Shown: one piece after another, positions 23,153 to 32,593 of the stretch
Position numbering within the stretch: position 1 is the stretch's first letter
How the letters are laid out: the number at the start of each line of letters is the position of its first letter
Assembly (NCBI RefSeq): GCF_015704865.1
Contig: NZ_JADQTO010000006.1
Location: forward strand, 1 to 64,000
Source: Actinoplanes aureus
GTDB taxonomy: Bacteria > Actinomycetota > Actinomycetes > Mycobacteriales > Micromonosporaceae
DNA length: 64,000 bases
Direction of reading: 5' to 3'
The notes under the pieces: model-generated
The model's database searches: none
What the model was told of the DNA's origin: nothing
Seen by the model: only the letters and a program-made list of their open reading frames with translations
Made by a program: the position numbers and the translations under genes

Positions 23153-23554
23153 TTATTTACGCGCCTTTCGCCGGAGCAGTTTGCTGAGGACGCCGAAGGC
23201 GAGAGCGCAGACCCCTAGCGTCACGCTCAAGCGGTGGTGTCCGCCGACGAAAAGGAGAATTGCTGAGGCGCCGTGTGCCAGGAGGCCGAGGTCGTGCAAG
23301 GCGCGGATGGTTCGAGCGAATCGCTGAGTATTGCAGTGGGGTGCGTTGATGATGTTCACGGTCAGACGGAGCGTAATGCTGATCAGCGCGACGGCTAGTT
23401 CGGCCTGACCAACATGAGCGACCGCGCCGAGCATGGTCATGGCGCCGTCGGCGATGTAGCTCCCTGACTGAAGGCGGTTTGCGGCGCGGCTTCCGTGGAC
23501 CTTGAAAAGTTGCCGTAGAGTCGCTAACCAGCGGCGTGGATCAATCGGGGCCAC
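23153..23554 (-). CDS. Hypothetical membrane protein
   Basis: 133 residues, not recognised. Hydrophobic segments lie around residues 36-65 (MTMLGAVAHVGQAELAVALI) and 95-125 (ASAILLFVGGHHRLSVTLGV), with a basic tail LRRKARK, suggesting three or four membrane helices and a cytoplasmic C-terminus. The GTG start has a very strong AAAGGAGGGG 8 nt upstream. It is convergent with the TAC-like module and shares its terminator. Low-GC surroundings suggest that it belongs to the same acquired island. Confidence 0.7.
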   Translation of the reverse strand: MAPIDPRRWLATLRQLFKVHGSRAANRLQSGSYIADGAMTMLGAVAHVGQAELAVALISITLRLTVNIINAPHCNTQRFARTIRALHDLGLLAHGASAILLFVGGHHRLSVTLGVCALAFGVLSKLLRRKARK

Positions 23555-24376
23555 GACGGACCCCTCCTTTCAACTCCGAGCGTCGTGAGATGGCCGGCTG
23601 TAGTTGTGGCGTGACCGACGCTCTTGATTTGCGGGTGCATTGCCGATCTTTGTGCCCTGTCGTTGCCTAAGCGTCAGGGCCTGATCTTGGCCGTGTTGGG
23701 TCATCAATCCTTTCGCATCAGTCTTGACCCATGAGTACGGTAGCACCACGCATCCCAATGCAAGCGAAAGAGCGCCTGCGCTAGGTTCACTGTTCCTGTG
23801 AACTTGCTGAATGCGTGTGTCATTTACCCACAATTCGGACACATCTCGCACTCTTTGTGAGTCATTCTCGATTCGATCATGCGAGCAATATGCCCGAAAC
23901 ATGAAACGGGTCATATAGCGTATGTAGGGCATTCTCGGTCGAGAGGTAAATGGATCTTGTATTTTTGTCGTCACCCCGCGTGTAACTGAAGCATTGCCGA
24001 TAGACCGCCATAAGATCGCAATCACGAATGACGATCAGCCGCGCGTACCGCGGACCTGAATCTTAATCATGAACGTTAATCTTGATTGCGTTCCCGGCGT
24101 TATCGAGGTGCGGGTCGTCGCGCGCGTAGCTTTTCGACAGGCTTGAGCGGCCTGCGCGAGTCAGAAGAAGCGCTCCGGCCTGGGTCGCCCGAATGATCAG
24201 CGCTTCCCGGCGACGGTGCGAACCTCGTCAACCTGGCGAGGATGTGGCGCCCTGGTCCGTCGGCCTCGTGCGCGGGGTGATCACGCATACTGCCGTCCGG
24301 TGTGGACCGGCCACGATCCCGCTGCCGCGGGGGTGAGACCAAGTTCTTACCGCGAGGTCGCCATGGGTGGCGTCGC
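23555..24376. other. AT-richer gap in the accessory island
   Basis: No supported gene. The stretch 23700-24100 is the most AT-rich of the window. Frames here lack ribosome binding sites and family features; a 151-codon minus-strand frame (23570-24025) has a composition unlike a folded protein. The part next to 23554 must hold the promoter of the minus-strand membrane protein gene. Decayed mobile DNA is a plausible origin. Confidence 0.5.
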
Positions 24377-24874
24377 CTACAGCGCGACAATCCCGCCTCG
24401 CGGCGTCTGGGCCCTGCTTCCGGTCGGGGTCGCGTGTGCGATGGGGACGTTGTTGAAGGCGGCGTCGCTTCGCCGTTTGCACTCCAGGACGGCGGCGAAA
24501 GGCCGCCCGATCCGGCCCTGGACGCCTGCCGCTGTGTGGCGCTGCTCCAGCCGTCCTGGACGGCATGCGCTGCCCGTCTCGGCCACCTGACCGTAGACGT
24601 CGGTCGCCGTGAAGTGAGGCGGGAAAGCGACCGGCTCCGGCCCGTCGTGCTCAGCCGCTTTCGCGATGAAGAGGTCGCGGCTCACCGTTCCCAAGCCGGC
24701 GAGAACGTGCAGCAGCGCAACCGCCAGCAGCTCGCCGAGCCGGATGTGCATCGTTCCCCCCGCCGTGGTGATCGCTTCAGCGAAGCCGTACCCGGGACGC
24801 CCATTGCTATGCCGCAAGTGCACATGCGACATCTTGTCGTATGACGGCAGGCCGGTCAAGACTACGGCTTTCAT
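24377..24874 (-). CDS. Doubtful hypothetical protein
   Basis: 165 codons with fairly high third-position GC. The part from about residue 40 (MHIRLGELLAVALLHVLAGL) looks protein-like, with one hydrophobic helix followed by an acidic loop; the last 60 residues look random. No Shine-Dalgarno sequence precedes any of the three candidate ATGs. It may be a degenerate gene or chance frame. The competing plus-strand frames across 24216-24844 are less convincing still. Confidence 0.3.
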   Translation of the reverse strand: MKAVVLTGLPSYDKMSHVHLRHSNGRPGYGFAEAITTAGGTMHIRLGELLAVALLHVLAGLGTVSRDLFIAKAAEHDGPEPVAFPPHFTATDVYGQVAETGSACRPGRLEQRHTAAGVQGRIGRPFAAVLECKRRSDAAFNNVPIAHATPTGSRAQTPRGGIVAL

Positions 24875-24947
24875 TCATCCGCAGTGCCTTGCCTGCCCGG
24901 CGCGGCAGGACGATTCTGCGGGTGAGACCGCTCGAAGGAGGTGCGCC

Positions 24948-25535
24948 GTGGGCAAGGTCGTCGCCGCCCTGTCCATGTCGCTGGACGGCTTCGTCGCCGA
25001 CGAGTACGACAGCGTCGCCCCACTGTTCGGCTGGTACCAGAACGGGGACGTCGAAGTACCCAGTGCCGATCCGCGGTGGACGTTTCATATGACCGAGGCG
25101 AGCGCCCGGTTCCTGCGCCGTGCGCTGACCGAGTGCGGCGCGCTGATCTGCGGCCGGCGGCTGTTCGACCGTACCGACGGGTGGGGCGGCCGGCATCCGC
25201 TGGGCTGCCCGGTCTTCGTGGTGAGCCACAGCATCCCGGCCGGCTGGCCACGCGGCGGCTCGGCGACCACGTTCTATCCCGACCCGATGGCCGCCCTGGA
25301 CGCCGCACGAGCCGAAGCCGGCGACCGGATCGTCGGAGTCTCCACGCCGACCCTCACCCGTCTGTACCTTGACGCCGGCCTCCTCGACGAGCTCACCGTC
25401 TCTCTGGTGCCGGTGTTGCTGGGCGAAGGCGTCGGCTTCTTCGACACGCTCACCGTGGCGCCGATCCACCTCTCCGACCCGCAGATCATCGCCGGGTCGG
25501 GCGTCACCCACCTCACCTACCAGGTCATGCGGTAG
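24948..25535 (+). CDS. RibD/dihydrofolate-reductase-like family protein
   Basis: 195 residues. The RibD C-terminal / DHFR-like domain spans the whole protein: SMSLDGFVAD at the N-terminus, ALICGRRLFDRTDGW in the middle, and LLDELTVSLVPVLLGEGVGF near the end, all hallmarks of the YwjB/YyaP type. These are NADPH-binding reductases of unknown substrate, not true folate enzymes. GAAGGAGG lies 6 nt before the GTG start. Its 3' end overlaps the convergent NUDIX gene by 11 bp. It begins the normal-GC chromosome right of the accessory island. Confidence 0.9.
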   Translation: MGKVVAALSMSLDGFVADEYDSVAPLFGWYQNGDVEVPSADPRWTFHMTEASARFLRRALTECGALICGRRLFDRTDGWGGRHPLGCPVFVVSHSIPAGWPRGGSATTFYPDPMAALDAARAEAGDRIVGVSTPTLTRLYLDAGLLDELTVSLVPVLLGEGVGFFDTLTVAPIHLSDPQIIAGSGVTHLTYQVMR

Positions 25536-26094
25536 TCGCCGTACTCCGCTCCAGCTTTTCCAGGAACCGGAAGAAATGCGGATCGAACCGCGCCGGATCG
25601 GCCGAGCGCAGCTCGGCCGGCGACCACCAGCGCACACCGTGAAACTCACCCTGATCCGGGGTCAAGGTCTGATCAGACCGCAGATCGAGTACGAACCACA
25701 GGCTCACATCGGTGTGCCCCGCATCCATCCCGACGGTGCGGGTGACGGTCAGGAAGAGCGGCTCCCCGACCGGGACCGTGCTCACGCCGAGCTCCTCCTC
25801 GGCCTCGCGCACCGCGGTGACCGCCGGATGCTCGTCCACCTCGACGTGCCCGCCCGGAGGCAGCCACAGCCTGGCGTTGATGTGGTCCACCAGCAGGACC
25901 GCCCCGGTGGCCGGGTCGACCGGCACCACGTACGACACCAGGTGCTGTGCCGGCGTGGCCGGCTTGACCCGCCGGAACACATCGTCGGTGCTGAGCAGCC
26001 AGGTCCGCGCGTGCGCCCGGTGCTCGGCCTCCAGATTGTCGCCCGGCTCGCACGCCGACACCATTTCGTAAACCACCGCCACCGAGGGACGCAT
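25525..26094 (-). CDS. NUDIX hydrolase
   Basis: 189 residues. The complete Nudix box is visible: G-x5-E-x7-REAEEELGV within GGHVEVDEHPAVTAVREAEE. The catalytic glutamates of REAEEE coordinate Mg2+ for hydrolysis of a nucleoside-diphosphate-linked compound; the substrate cannot be told. The WLPPGGHVE strand before the box is typical. The start at 26094 follows from the first in-frame ATG before the fold. It is convergent with the reductase-like gene and divergent from the GNAT gene. Confidence 0.9.
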   Translation of the reverse strand: MRPSVAVVYEMVSACEPGDNLEAEHRAHARTWLLSTDDVFRRVKPATPAQHLVSYVVPVDPATGAVLLVDHINARLWLPPGGHVEVDEHPAVTAVREAEEELGVSTVPVGEPLFLTVTRTVGMDAGHTDVSLWFVLDLRSDQTLTPDQGEFHGVRWWSPAELRSADPARFDPHFFRFLEKLERSTATTA

Positions 26095-26160
26095 CCGAGC
26101 ATGATGGCATCCCCACCGGCCGCACGGGCGCACTGACGCGCTGCCTGCACAATTGCCACC

Positions 26161-27123
26161 ATGATCGTACGCATCACGCCGCTCACCGACCCGGCCCGCA
26201 GCTCGTCCGGCCACCGCCTGGCCTGGCTCGCCACCGAAGCCGACGGCCGCCCGCTGGGCACCGCCTTCCTACGGGTCCCCGCCGACGGCGGCGTTGCCGA
26301 CCTGGAGCTGCGGGTGCACCCGGCCGAACGCCGATCCGGCGTCGGCACCCAGCTGCTGAACGCGGCCACCGAGGCCGCCGCCGGCCTGAACCTGGACGGC
26401 GTGCTCACCGAGCCGGTACAGGAGGGCAGCGAGGGCGACGAATTCTGCCGGGCGCGTGGGCTGCGGCGGGTGCTCGCCCTGACCTACACCCGCCTGGTGC
26501 TGAATCCCGCCATCACAACCCCGGACGGCACGGCGCCGGGCATTGCCACCTCTGGCGCGGCGGCCGCGGCGCCCGCCGGCGCGGCATCGAGCGATCCCGT
26601 GCTGGGCCGGTCCCAGGTCGGCCAGCCGGTGGATGGGTACCGGTTGGTGCACTGGGAGGGCACGGTTCCGGACGAGCTGGCGGAGACGTTCGCGCGCTCC
26701 CGCCGGGCCATGGACGACATGCCGATGGACGATGCCGGCTACACGCCGCAGCCGTGGGACGTGGCGCGCCTGCACGCGATCGCCGAGGCGGTCGCCAAGC
26801 GCGGCGAGATCCTCTGCACAACGGCAGCGGTCACCGCCGACGGGGAGATCGCCGGATTCACCGAGCTGGTGGTGGCCAGCGACGGCAAGGGCGACGGCCA
26901 GCACTACGGCACGGGCGTGCTGCCGGAACACCGCGGCCGAGGCCTGGCCCGCTGGATGAAAGCCGAGGCGATCGCACTGGCGCGGGTCCGCTTCCCGAAC
27001 CTGGAAGGCCTGCTCGCCGACACCGCCGACAGCAACACCGGTATGCGGCGGATCAACGACGAGCTCGGCTATCGCCCCGTCTACCGCAGCTGCCTCTACC
27101 AACTCGACCTCACCCGGTCCTGA
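26161..27123 (+). CDS. Tandem GNAT acetyltransferase
   Basis: 320 residues with two GNAT folds. The first (1-115) has the acetyl-CoA loop RRSGVGTQLL, the second (about 160-320) LPEHRGRGLARWMK. An Ala-rich linker of about 30 residues separates them. Double-GNAT proteins of this layout (MshD/Eis-like) acylate amino groups of small molecules; the acceptor is unknown. The second domain has the ...NxxMRxINxxLGYxP motif (NTGMRRINDELGYRP) typical of the active C-terminal domain of this group. Confidence 0.9.
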   Translation: MIVRITPLTDPARSSSGHRLAWLATEADGRPLGTAFLRVPADGGVADLELRVHPAERRSGVGTQLLNAATEAAAGLNLDGVLTEPVQEGSEGDEFCRARGLRRVLALTYTRLVLNPAITTPDGTAPGIATSGAAAAAPAGAASSDPVLGRSQVGQPVDGYRLVHWEGTVPDELAETFARSRRAMDDMPMDDAGYTPQPWDVARLHAIAEAVAKRGEILCTTAAVTADGEIAGFTELVVASDGKGDGQHYGTGVLPEHRGRGLARWMKAEAIALARVRFPNLEGLLADTADSNTGMRRINDELGYRPVYRSCLYQLDLTRS

Positions 27124-27152
27124 CCGTCGCACTTGCTTTGAGCCGCCAGCTA

Positions 27153-27246
27153 CGGAACGGAATGCAGCGTTCCGCTTCGGCGGCGGCCTCGCGGCTGGGG
27201 CGAGAGTGACCTGAGCGATCGGGACTGAACGGAACGAAGCGTTCCG
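27153..27246. promoter_or_regulatory. Two palindromes CGGAACG...CGTTCCG
   Basis: CGGAACG/CGTTCCG occurs at 27153-27174 with an 8-nt centre and at 27230-27246 with a 3-nt centre, 70 bp apart, between the GNAT gene and the methyltransferase gene. They may be operators for the downstream gene or a transcription-ending structure of the upstream one. Confidence 0.4.
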
Positions 27247-27319
27247 GTCTGTGGCGCGAGTGCAACGCGGCGTGAACCGCCGGCGGTAAAGGCGTTGACG
27301 GCCGCGGGAGCATGACGGG

Positions 27320-28072
27320 GTGCGTGACTTCCAAGGTCTTATCGAGGAAGCGACCACCGCCGACGTGTCGGGGTGGGACTTCGGGTGGCTGGACGGGCGG
27401 GCGACCGAGGAACGACCGCCGTGGGGCTATGCGCGGCAGCTTGCCGATCGCCTGCCGCGTGCCGAGGCCGCGCTGGATCTGGATACCGGCGGTGGGGAGA
27501 TCATCGCGGGCGTGCCGGAGCTGCCGTCGCGGATGGTGGTCACCGAGGGGTGGCAGCCCAATGTGGAGCGCGCCCGGCGGTTGCTGGAGCCGCGTGGCGT
27601 CGAGGTGGTGCCGGTGGAGCAGGGCGCGCCGCTCCCCTTCGCGGATGGGGCGTTCGACCTGGTGTCGAGCCGGCATCCGGTGGCTCCGGCCTGGGGCGAG
27701 ATCGCGCGGGTGCTGCGGAGCGGCGGGACCTACTTCGCGCAGCATGTCGGGCCCGCGTCGGCGTACGAATTGATCGAATTCTTTCTGGGGCCGCTGCCGC
27801 GGGAAGATCTGGACCGCGATCCGCATCGCGAGGCCGCGGCGGCCCGCGCTGCCGGTCTGGAGGTGGTGGCACTGCGCACCGTGCGGTGCCGGATGGAGCT
27901 CTTCGACGTCGGTGCAGTCGTCTACTTGCTGCGCAAGTGCGTCTGGTGGGTGCCGGGCTTCAGCGTCGAGCGGTACCGGGACCGGCTTGCGGAGCTCGAC
28001 GCGCGCATCCGGGAGCATGGGCCGTTCGTCGCTCACTCGAGCCGCACCCTGTTCGAGGCGGTGAAGGGCTGA
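27320..28072 (+). CDS. Class I SAM-dependent methyltransferase
   Basis: 250 residues. The core is a methyltransferase fold with motif I ALDLDTGGGE (degenerate from the usual DxGxGxG), the strand-2 region VTEGWQPN and the motif-IV region PFADGAFDLVSSRHP. DLDTGGGE is characteristic of a subgroup of rRNA/SAM-binding relatives. The C-terminal half supplies the substrate cap. GTG start without a strong ribosome binding site. It is followed by a very strong bidirectional terminator shared with the convergent EF-G-like gene. Confidence 0.85.
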   Translation: MRDFQGLIEEATTADVSGWDFGWLDGRATEERPPWGYARQLADRLPRAEAALDLDTGGGEIIAGVPELPSRMVVTEGWQPNVERARRLLEPRGVEVVPVEQGAPLPFADGAFDLVSSRHPVAPAWGEIARVLRSGGTYFAQHVGPASAYELIEFFLGPLPREDLDRDPHREAAAARAAGLEVVALRTVRCRMELFDVGAVVYLLRKCVWWVPGFSVERYRDRLAELDARIREHGPFVAHSSRTLFEAVKG

Positions 28073-28076
28073 GGAA

Positions 28077-28107
28077 GGGGCCCGGTACTCGGTGAGTACC
28101 GGGCCCC
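28077..28107. terminator. Strong bidirectional terminator
   Basis: GGGGCCCGGTACTC at 28077-28090 is perfectly inverted at 28094-28107 with a 3-nt loop. It lies 4 bp after the methyltransferase stop and 6 bp beyond the stop of the convergent EF-G-like gene. Confidence 0.9.
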
Positions 28108-28113
28108 CGGGTG

Positions 28114-29973
28114 TTACGCCGCCGGGCGGTAACCGGCCGGGCGGCTGGTGAACGTGCCCCGCCCGTGGGTCCGGCTGCGCAACCTGGTCGCGTACCCGAA
28201 CAGCTCCGCCAGCGGCACGATCGCGGTGACCGCGCGTACGCCCGAATCCGTCACCTGGCCGCGCCGCGCGGCCAGATCGCCGAGCACCGCGCCGAGCGCG
28301 TCCGTGGGCGCGCTCACGGTGACCTCCGCGACCGGCTCGAGCAGTTCGAGCGTGGCGGCGCGCAGCGCGGCCCGCAGGCCGAACCGTCCCGCCGCCCGGA
28401 ACGCCATCTCCGACGAGTCCTTCACATGCGTCTGCCCGTCGGTGAGTGTGACCCGCAGCCCGACCACCGGGTGACCACCTAGCGGACCGCCGGCGAGGGC
28501 TTCGCGGCAGCCGGCCTCGACCGCACGGACGTACTCGGCCGGCACCCGCCCGCCGGTCACCGCCGAGACGAACTCGAAGCCGGTGCCGCCGAGCGGCTCG
28601 ACGTCCAGCACGACGTGCGCGAACTGGCCCGCGCCACCGTCCTGTTTGACGTGCCGGTAGACCAGGCCGGTGACGCCGGCCACGACCGTCTCGCGGAACG
28701 CCACCTGGGGTGCGCCCGTGGTCACGGCCAGGCCGGTCGCCTGGCGCAGCTTCTCCACGGCCACCTCCAGGTGCAGCTCGCCGAGTCCGGAGAGCAACGT
28801 CTGACCGGTTTCGGCGTCCGTGCGTACGGTCAAGGATGGATCCTCCTCGACCAGCGCGGCGAGCGCGCCCGGCAGGCGTTGCGCCTCGGCGCGCGTGCGC
28901 GCCTCGACCGCGACCGAGACCAGCGGCTCGGCCGCCTGCGGCGCCTCCAGCAGCACGGGGTGCTGCCTGGTGGAGAGCGTCGTGCCGGCCTTGGCGGCCT
29001 TCACTCCGGCGACGGCGACGATGTCGCCGGCCACCGCACGGTCGATGTCGGTGTGCCGGTCGGCCTGCACCCGCAGGATGCGGGAGATGCGTTCGGTACG
29101 CCCGGCGCCCGCGTCCCACACGGTGTCCCCCTTCGTCATCGTGCCGTCGTAGACGCGCAGGTAGGTGAGGCGTTCCCGGCGCTTGAACACCAGCGCCGCC
29201 AGGTCACCTCCCGGGTCTCCGGTCGGGGCCGGCAGGTAGTCGACCACCGCGTCGAGCAGCTGTTCCACGCCGATGTCGCGGTAGGCGGAGCCGCAGAGCA
29301 CCACCACCGCCTCACCTTTCGACGTCAGGTCGCGCAACGCGGATCTGAGCGTCGCGTCCGACATGTCGTCCAGCTCTTCCAGTGCGCCGGGATGCCGCGA
29401 CGCGACCTCCTCCTCCAGCAGCCGTCGTGCCGCGGCGACCGTCGGCGGAGGTTGATCGACCAGGTCGATCACGCCGGAGAAGCCGCCCTCCCGGCCGACC
29501 GGCACCTGCACCACGAGCGGAGTGACGTCCAGTTTGTCGCGGATCGAGGCGACCGCCGCGTCGAGGTCGGCGCCGGCCCGGTCGAGCTTGTTGACGAAGG
29601 CGATCCGTGGCACCTGATAGTGGTCCGCCTTGCGCCAGACCGCCTCGGACTGCGGTTCGACTCCGGCGACACCGTCGAAGACCGCGACCGCCCCGTCGAG
29701 GACGCGCAACGAGCGCTCCACCTCGTCGGAGAAGTCGACGTGACCCGGCGTGTCGATCAGGTTCAGCCGGTGGTCGTTCCAGTCGCAGCTGACCGCCGCC
29801 GCGAAGATGGTGATGCCACGGTCGCGCTCCTGCGGATCGAAGTCGGTGACGGTGTTCCCGTCGTCCACCCGGCCGCTCTTGTAGGTGGCGCCGGTGGTGA
29901 ACAGGATCCGTTCGGTCAGGGTGGTCTTGCCGGCGTCGACGTGCGCGAGGATGCCGATATTGCGGACATTCAT
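28114..29973 (-). CDS. Short EF-G-like translational GTPase
   Basis: 619 residues, about 80 shorter than housekeeping EF-G. All GTPase motifs are present: AHVDAGKT (10-17), RGITI, DTPGH and NKLD, followed by translation-factor domains II to V. The shortening is mainly in the G' subdomain, where [19 protein letters not shown] replaces a longer segment. The sequence is closer to EF-G ([20 protein letters not shown]) than to Tet(M)/OtrA ribosomal protection proteins. It could be an EF-G2-type factor in ribosome recycling or stress, or an antibiotic-protection factor. It stands alone, far from the str operon. A 7-bp hairpin at 30023-30043 lies in its leader. Confidence 0.9.
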   Translation of the reverse strand: MNVRNIGILAHVDAGKTTLTERILFTTGATYKSGRVDDGNTVTDFDPQERDRGITIFAAAVSCDWNDHRLNLIDTPGHVDFSDEVERSLRVLDGAVAVFDGVAGVEPQSEAVWRKADHYQVPRIAFVNKLDRAGADLDAAVASIRDKLDVTPLVVQVPVGREGGFSGVIDLVDQPPPTVAAARRLLEEEVASRHPGALEELDDMSDATLRSALRDLTSKGEAVVVLCGSAYRDIGVEQLLDAVVDYLPAPTGDPGGDLAALVFKRRERLTYLRVYDGTMTKGDTVWDAGAGRTERISRILRVQADRHTDIDRAVAGDIVAVAGVKAAKAGTTLSTRQHPVLLEAPQAAEPLVSVAVEARTRAEAQRLPGALAALVEEDPSLTVRTDAETGQTLLSGLGELHLEVAVEKLRQATGLAVTTGAPQVAFRETVVAGVTGLVYRHVKQDGGAGQFAHVVLDVEPLGGTGFEFVSAVTGGRVPAEYVRAVEAGCREALAGGPLGGHPVVGLRVTLTDGQTHVKDSSEMAFRAAGRFGLRAALRAATLELLEPVAEVTVSAPTDALGAVLGDLAARRGQVTDSGVRAVTAIVPLAELFGYATRLRSRTHGRGTFTSRPAGYRPAA

Positions 29974-30022
29974 GATCTGTGGGTCTTTCCTGCATGATCG
30001 GACGATGGACGGCGCCGACCCG

Positions 30023-30043
30023 CCTCGCTGTCAGAGAGCGAGG
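30023..30043 (-). promoter_or_regulatory. Leader hairpin of the EF-G-like gene
   Basis: CCTCGCT at 30023-30029 pairs with AGCGAGG at 30037-30043 around a 7-nt loop, 50 bp upstream of the EF-G-like start on its leader strand. It could serve in attenuation of the sort seen in ribosome-protection genes, but there is no visible leader peptide. Confidence 0.3.
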
Positions 30044-30197
30044 TCAGGAACGTCCAGCCCCGGTGGCGCGGCCGGGGCCGGGCACACCAGACACGAGGAT
30101 CAACTCGAAACGCGACACCGGGATGACGACGGCGATGCGGTAACGCACGGCGGTGTCTCCCTCCTGGTCGCGATGATGGGGGAGAGGCTATGCGGGC

Positions 30198-30842
30198 ATG
30201 ATCGCGCTGTCGATCGGTTTTCTGCTCCTCGTCCGGATCTGGAACTACACCGGGCCGCGCTGGGCGCAGCCGATCACCGGGCCGCTTGCCGCGGCCCTGC
30301 TGGTCCTGCTGGTCCTGCTCTCCGGGCTCACTCCCGCTGAGGCGGGACTCACCCTTTCCGGTTCGGGGTACGCGCTGAGCGGCGTCACCGCTATCGCGGC
30401 GGGGTACGGGCTGGCGCTGCTGATCCGCCCCGCCCGCCGTGCCCTGGCCGCCGCCGACCACCCGCGACCGGTTTTCACCGCGTTCGTCGGCGTACCGCTG
30501 GCCACGGTGACCTTCGAGGAGGTGGCGTTCCGCGGGGTCCTGTGGGGGCTGATCGCCCGCGACCATGGTCCGATCTGGGCCACCGGAGTCACCGCGGTGC
30601 TCTTCGGCCTTTGGCATCTATCACCCCAATCGGATGTACGAGAGAACCTCGGAACAGTGGCGTTCACCACGCTGGCCGGAATCGCCCTGGGTGAGCTGCG
30701 ACACGTCACCGGCGGCCTGCTCGCACCCTTCGCGGTGCACTGGGCGGCCAATGGCCTGGGAATTCTCGTATCCGCAAGGGTCTCGGGTATACCGCGTGAC
30801 CAGGCGGGACGGTCCGGCCGGCCGGAAGAAAAGGGGCGGTGA
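30198..30842 (+). CDS. CPBP-family intramembrane metalloprotease
   Basis: 214 residues with about six membrane helices. The three CPBP (Rce1-like, Abi) motifs are in place: EEVAFRG (glutamates of motif 1), FGLWHL (motif 2 histidine) and HWAANGLG (motif 4). It should cleave a membrane-associated substrate; relatives process prenylated proteins or protect against bacteriocins. No substrate gene is next to it. A GGAGAG lies 10 nt before the ATG. It diverges from the EF-G-like gene over 220 bp. Confidence 0.9.
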   Translation: MIALSIGFLLLVRIWNYTGPRWAQPITGPLAAALLVLLVLLSGLTPAEAGLTLSGSGYALSGVTAIAAGYGLALLIRPARRALAAADHPRPVFTAFVGVPLATVTFEEVAFRGVLWGLIARDHGPIWATGVTAVLFGLWHLSPQSDVRENLGTVAFTTLAGIALGELRHVTGGLLAPFAVHWAANGLGILVSARVSGIPRDQAGRSGRPEEKGR

Positions 30843-31009
30843 AGCCGGGGACGCATGGTTAGGCTCACGGCGTGCATCCCGGGCGGTTGCCGTAGCCGCG
30901 TTGGGGGGAGATGGCTGGCGACCCGGATGTGATCTGATCGACGATCATGCCGCGTACGGACCGTGCGCGGCCGCTCGGCGTTTTCGCCCAGCTTCCCAGG
31001 AGTATCGCT

Positions 31010-32584
31010 GTGAGCAGTCAACCAGAGGCGGCACCGGCCAAGCTCGACGCCGCCGTTTTCAAGATCGCCGGGGTCGTGGTTCTCGGCGCGATCATGTCGA
31101 TCCTCGACATCACGGTGGTCAGCGTCGCGCTGCCCACGTTCCAGGTCGAGTTCAACGCGACCTACGCCGAGGTCGCCTGGACGATGACCGGCTACACGCT
31201 GGCGCTCGCCACGGTCATCCCGTTGACCGGTTGGGCGGCTGACCGGTTCGGGACGAAACGCCTCTACATGACGGCGCTCGTCCTGTTCACCCTCGGCTCG
31301 GTGCTGTGTGCCACCGCCGACAGCATCGGCCAGCTCATCGGATACCGGGTGCTCCAGGGCCTGGGTGGCGGCATGCTGATGCCGCTCGGCATGACGATCA
31401 TGACCCGGGCGGCCGGACCGGAGCGGATCGGCCGGCTGATGGCCGTGCTGGGCGTTCCGATGCTGCTCGGCCCGATCGGTGGCCCGATCCTCGGTGGCTG
31501 GCTGATCGACGTCGCCAGCTGGGAGTGGATCTTCCTGATCAACCTGCCGCTCGGCATCGCCGCGCTGGTCTACGCGCAGTTCGTGCTGCCCAAGGACAAC
31601 CCGGAGCCGTCCGAGTCGTTCGACTTCATCGGCATGCTGATGCTCTCGCCGGGTCTGGCCCTGTTCCTCTTCGGTGTCTCCTCCCTTCCGGAGGAGGGCA
31701 CGATCAGCGCCACCAGGGTGTGGCTGCCGATGCTCGTGGGCGGGCTGCTCGTGATCGGGTTCGTCCTCTACTCGTTCAAGCCCGCGCACCCGCTTCTCGA
31801 CCTGCGCCTGCTGCGCAACCGCAACCTGACCGTCGCGTCGATCACGCTCGCCGTGTTCACCGTCGCGTTCATGGGTGCCGGTCTGCTCTTCCCGAGCTAC
31901 TTCCTGCAGGTGCGGGGCGAGTCGACGCTGGACGCCGGTCTGCTGATGGCCCCGCAGGGCATCGGCGCCATGGTCACCATGCCGATCGCGGGCATGCTTG
32001 CCGACAAGGTGCCGGTGGGCCGGACCGTGCCGTTCGCGCTGCTGTTCATCGCGGCCGGCTTCTTCACCTTCACCCAGGTGGGCACCGACACGTCGTACGT
32101 GCTGCTGTGCGGTTCGCTGTTCGTGATGGGTCTGGGCATGGGCGGCACGATGATGCCGATCATGACTTCGGCGTTGCGCACGCTCACCAACCACGACGTG
32201 GCCCGCGGCTCCACCCTGCTGAACATCCTGCAGCAGATCGCCGGCTCGGTCGGTACGGCCGTCATGTCGGTCATCCTGACCAGCGCGCTCAACGACTCGC
32301 CTACGGTCCCCGGCGTGACCAACCCGCAGAACGGCGAGCCGATGACCGAGGCCGGCCTGGCCATCGCCGCCCAGCAGAACCCGGCGATCGCCCAGGGAGC
32401 GCCTCCGGGCCTGCTGGAACAGGGCCTGCAGTTCGCGGCCGACTCGTTCGCCAGCACCTTCATGGTGGGCTTCGTGCTGGTCTTGCTCACCCTCATCCCG
32501 GCGTTCTTCCTGCCGCGGAAGAAGGAGGAGTCGCACTTGCTGGACGACCAGGGGACCAAGGCCGCCCCGGTCGTGCTGCACTGA
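31010..32584 (+). CDS. DHA2-family MFS multidrug exporter (EmrB/QacA type)
   Basis: 524 residues with 14 membrane helices. Motif A is GWAADRFGTKRLYM, motif C GVPMLLGPIGGPILGGW, and motif D1 at helix 1 LDITVVSVALPTF; together they define the DHA2 drug:H+ antiporter family. It exports hydrophobic cations or antibiotics using the proton gradient. GTG 31010 is chosen because AGGAG lies 7 nt upstream; an in-frame ATG at 30947 lacks one. No regulator gene is adjacent. A very strong terminator follows. Confidence 0.93.
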   Translation: MSSQPEAAPAKLDAAVFKIAGVVVLGAIMSILDITVVSVALPTFQVEFNATYAEVAWTMTGYTLALATVIPLTGWAADRFGTKRLYMTALVLFTLGSVLCATADSIGQLIGYRVLQGLGGGMLMPLGMTIMTRAAGPERIGRLMAVLGVPMLLGPIGGPILGGWLIDVASWEWIFLINLPLGIAALVYAQFVLPKDNPEPSESFDFIGMLMLSPGLALFLFGVSSLPEEGTISATRVWLPMLVGGLLVIGFVLYSFKPAHPLLDLRLLRNRNLTVASITLAVFTVAFMGAGLLFPSYFLQVRGESTLDAGLLMAPQGIGAMVTMPIAGMLADKVPVGRTVPFALLFIAAGFFTFTQVGTDTSYVLLCGSLFVMGLGMGGTMMPIMTSALRTLTNHDVARGSTLLNILQQIAGSVGTAVMSVILTSALNDSPTVPGVTNPQNGEPMTEAGLAIAAQQNPAIAQGAPPGLLEQGLQFAADSFASTFMVGFVLVLLTLIPAFFLPRKKEESHLLDDQGTKAAPVVLH

Positions 32585-32593
32585 CACACCGCC

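Noticed and set aside
23570..24025. 151-codon minus-strand frame in the AT-richer gap
   Set aside because: No ribosome binding site, no hydrophobic core pattern, unusual composition; more likely noncoding.
28114..29973. Tetracycline resistance ribosomal protection protein (Tet/Otr)
   Set aside because: GTPase-domain sequence around [20 protein letters not shown] follows EF-G; Tet/Otr hallmarks of the domain IV loop tips were not seen.
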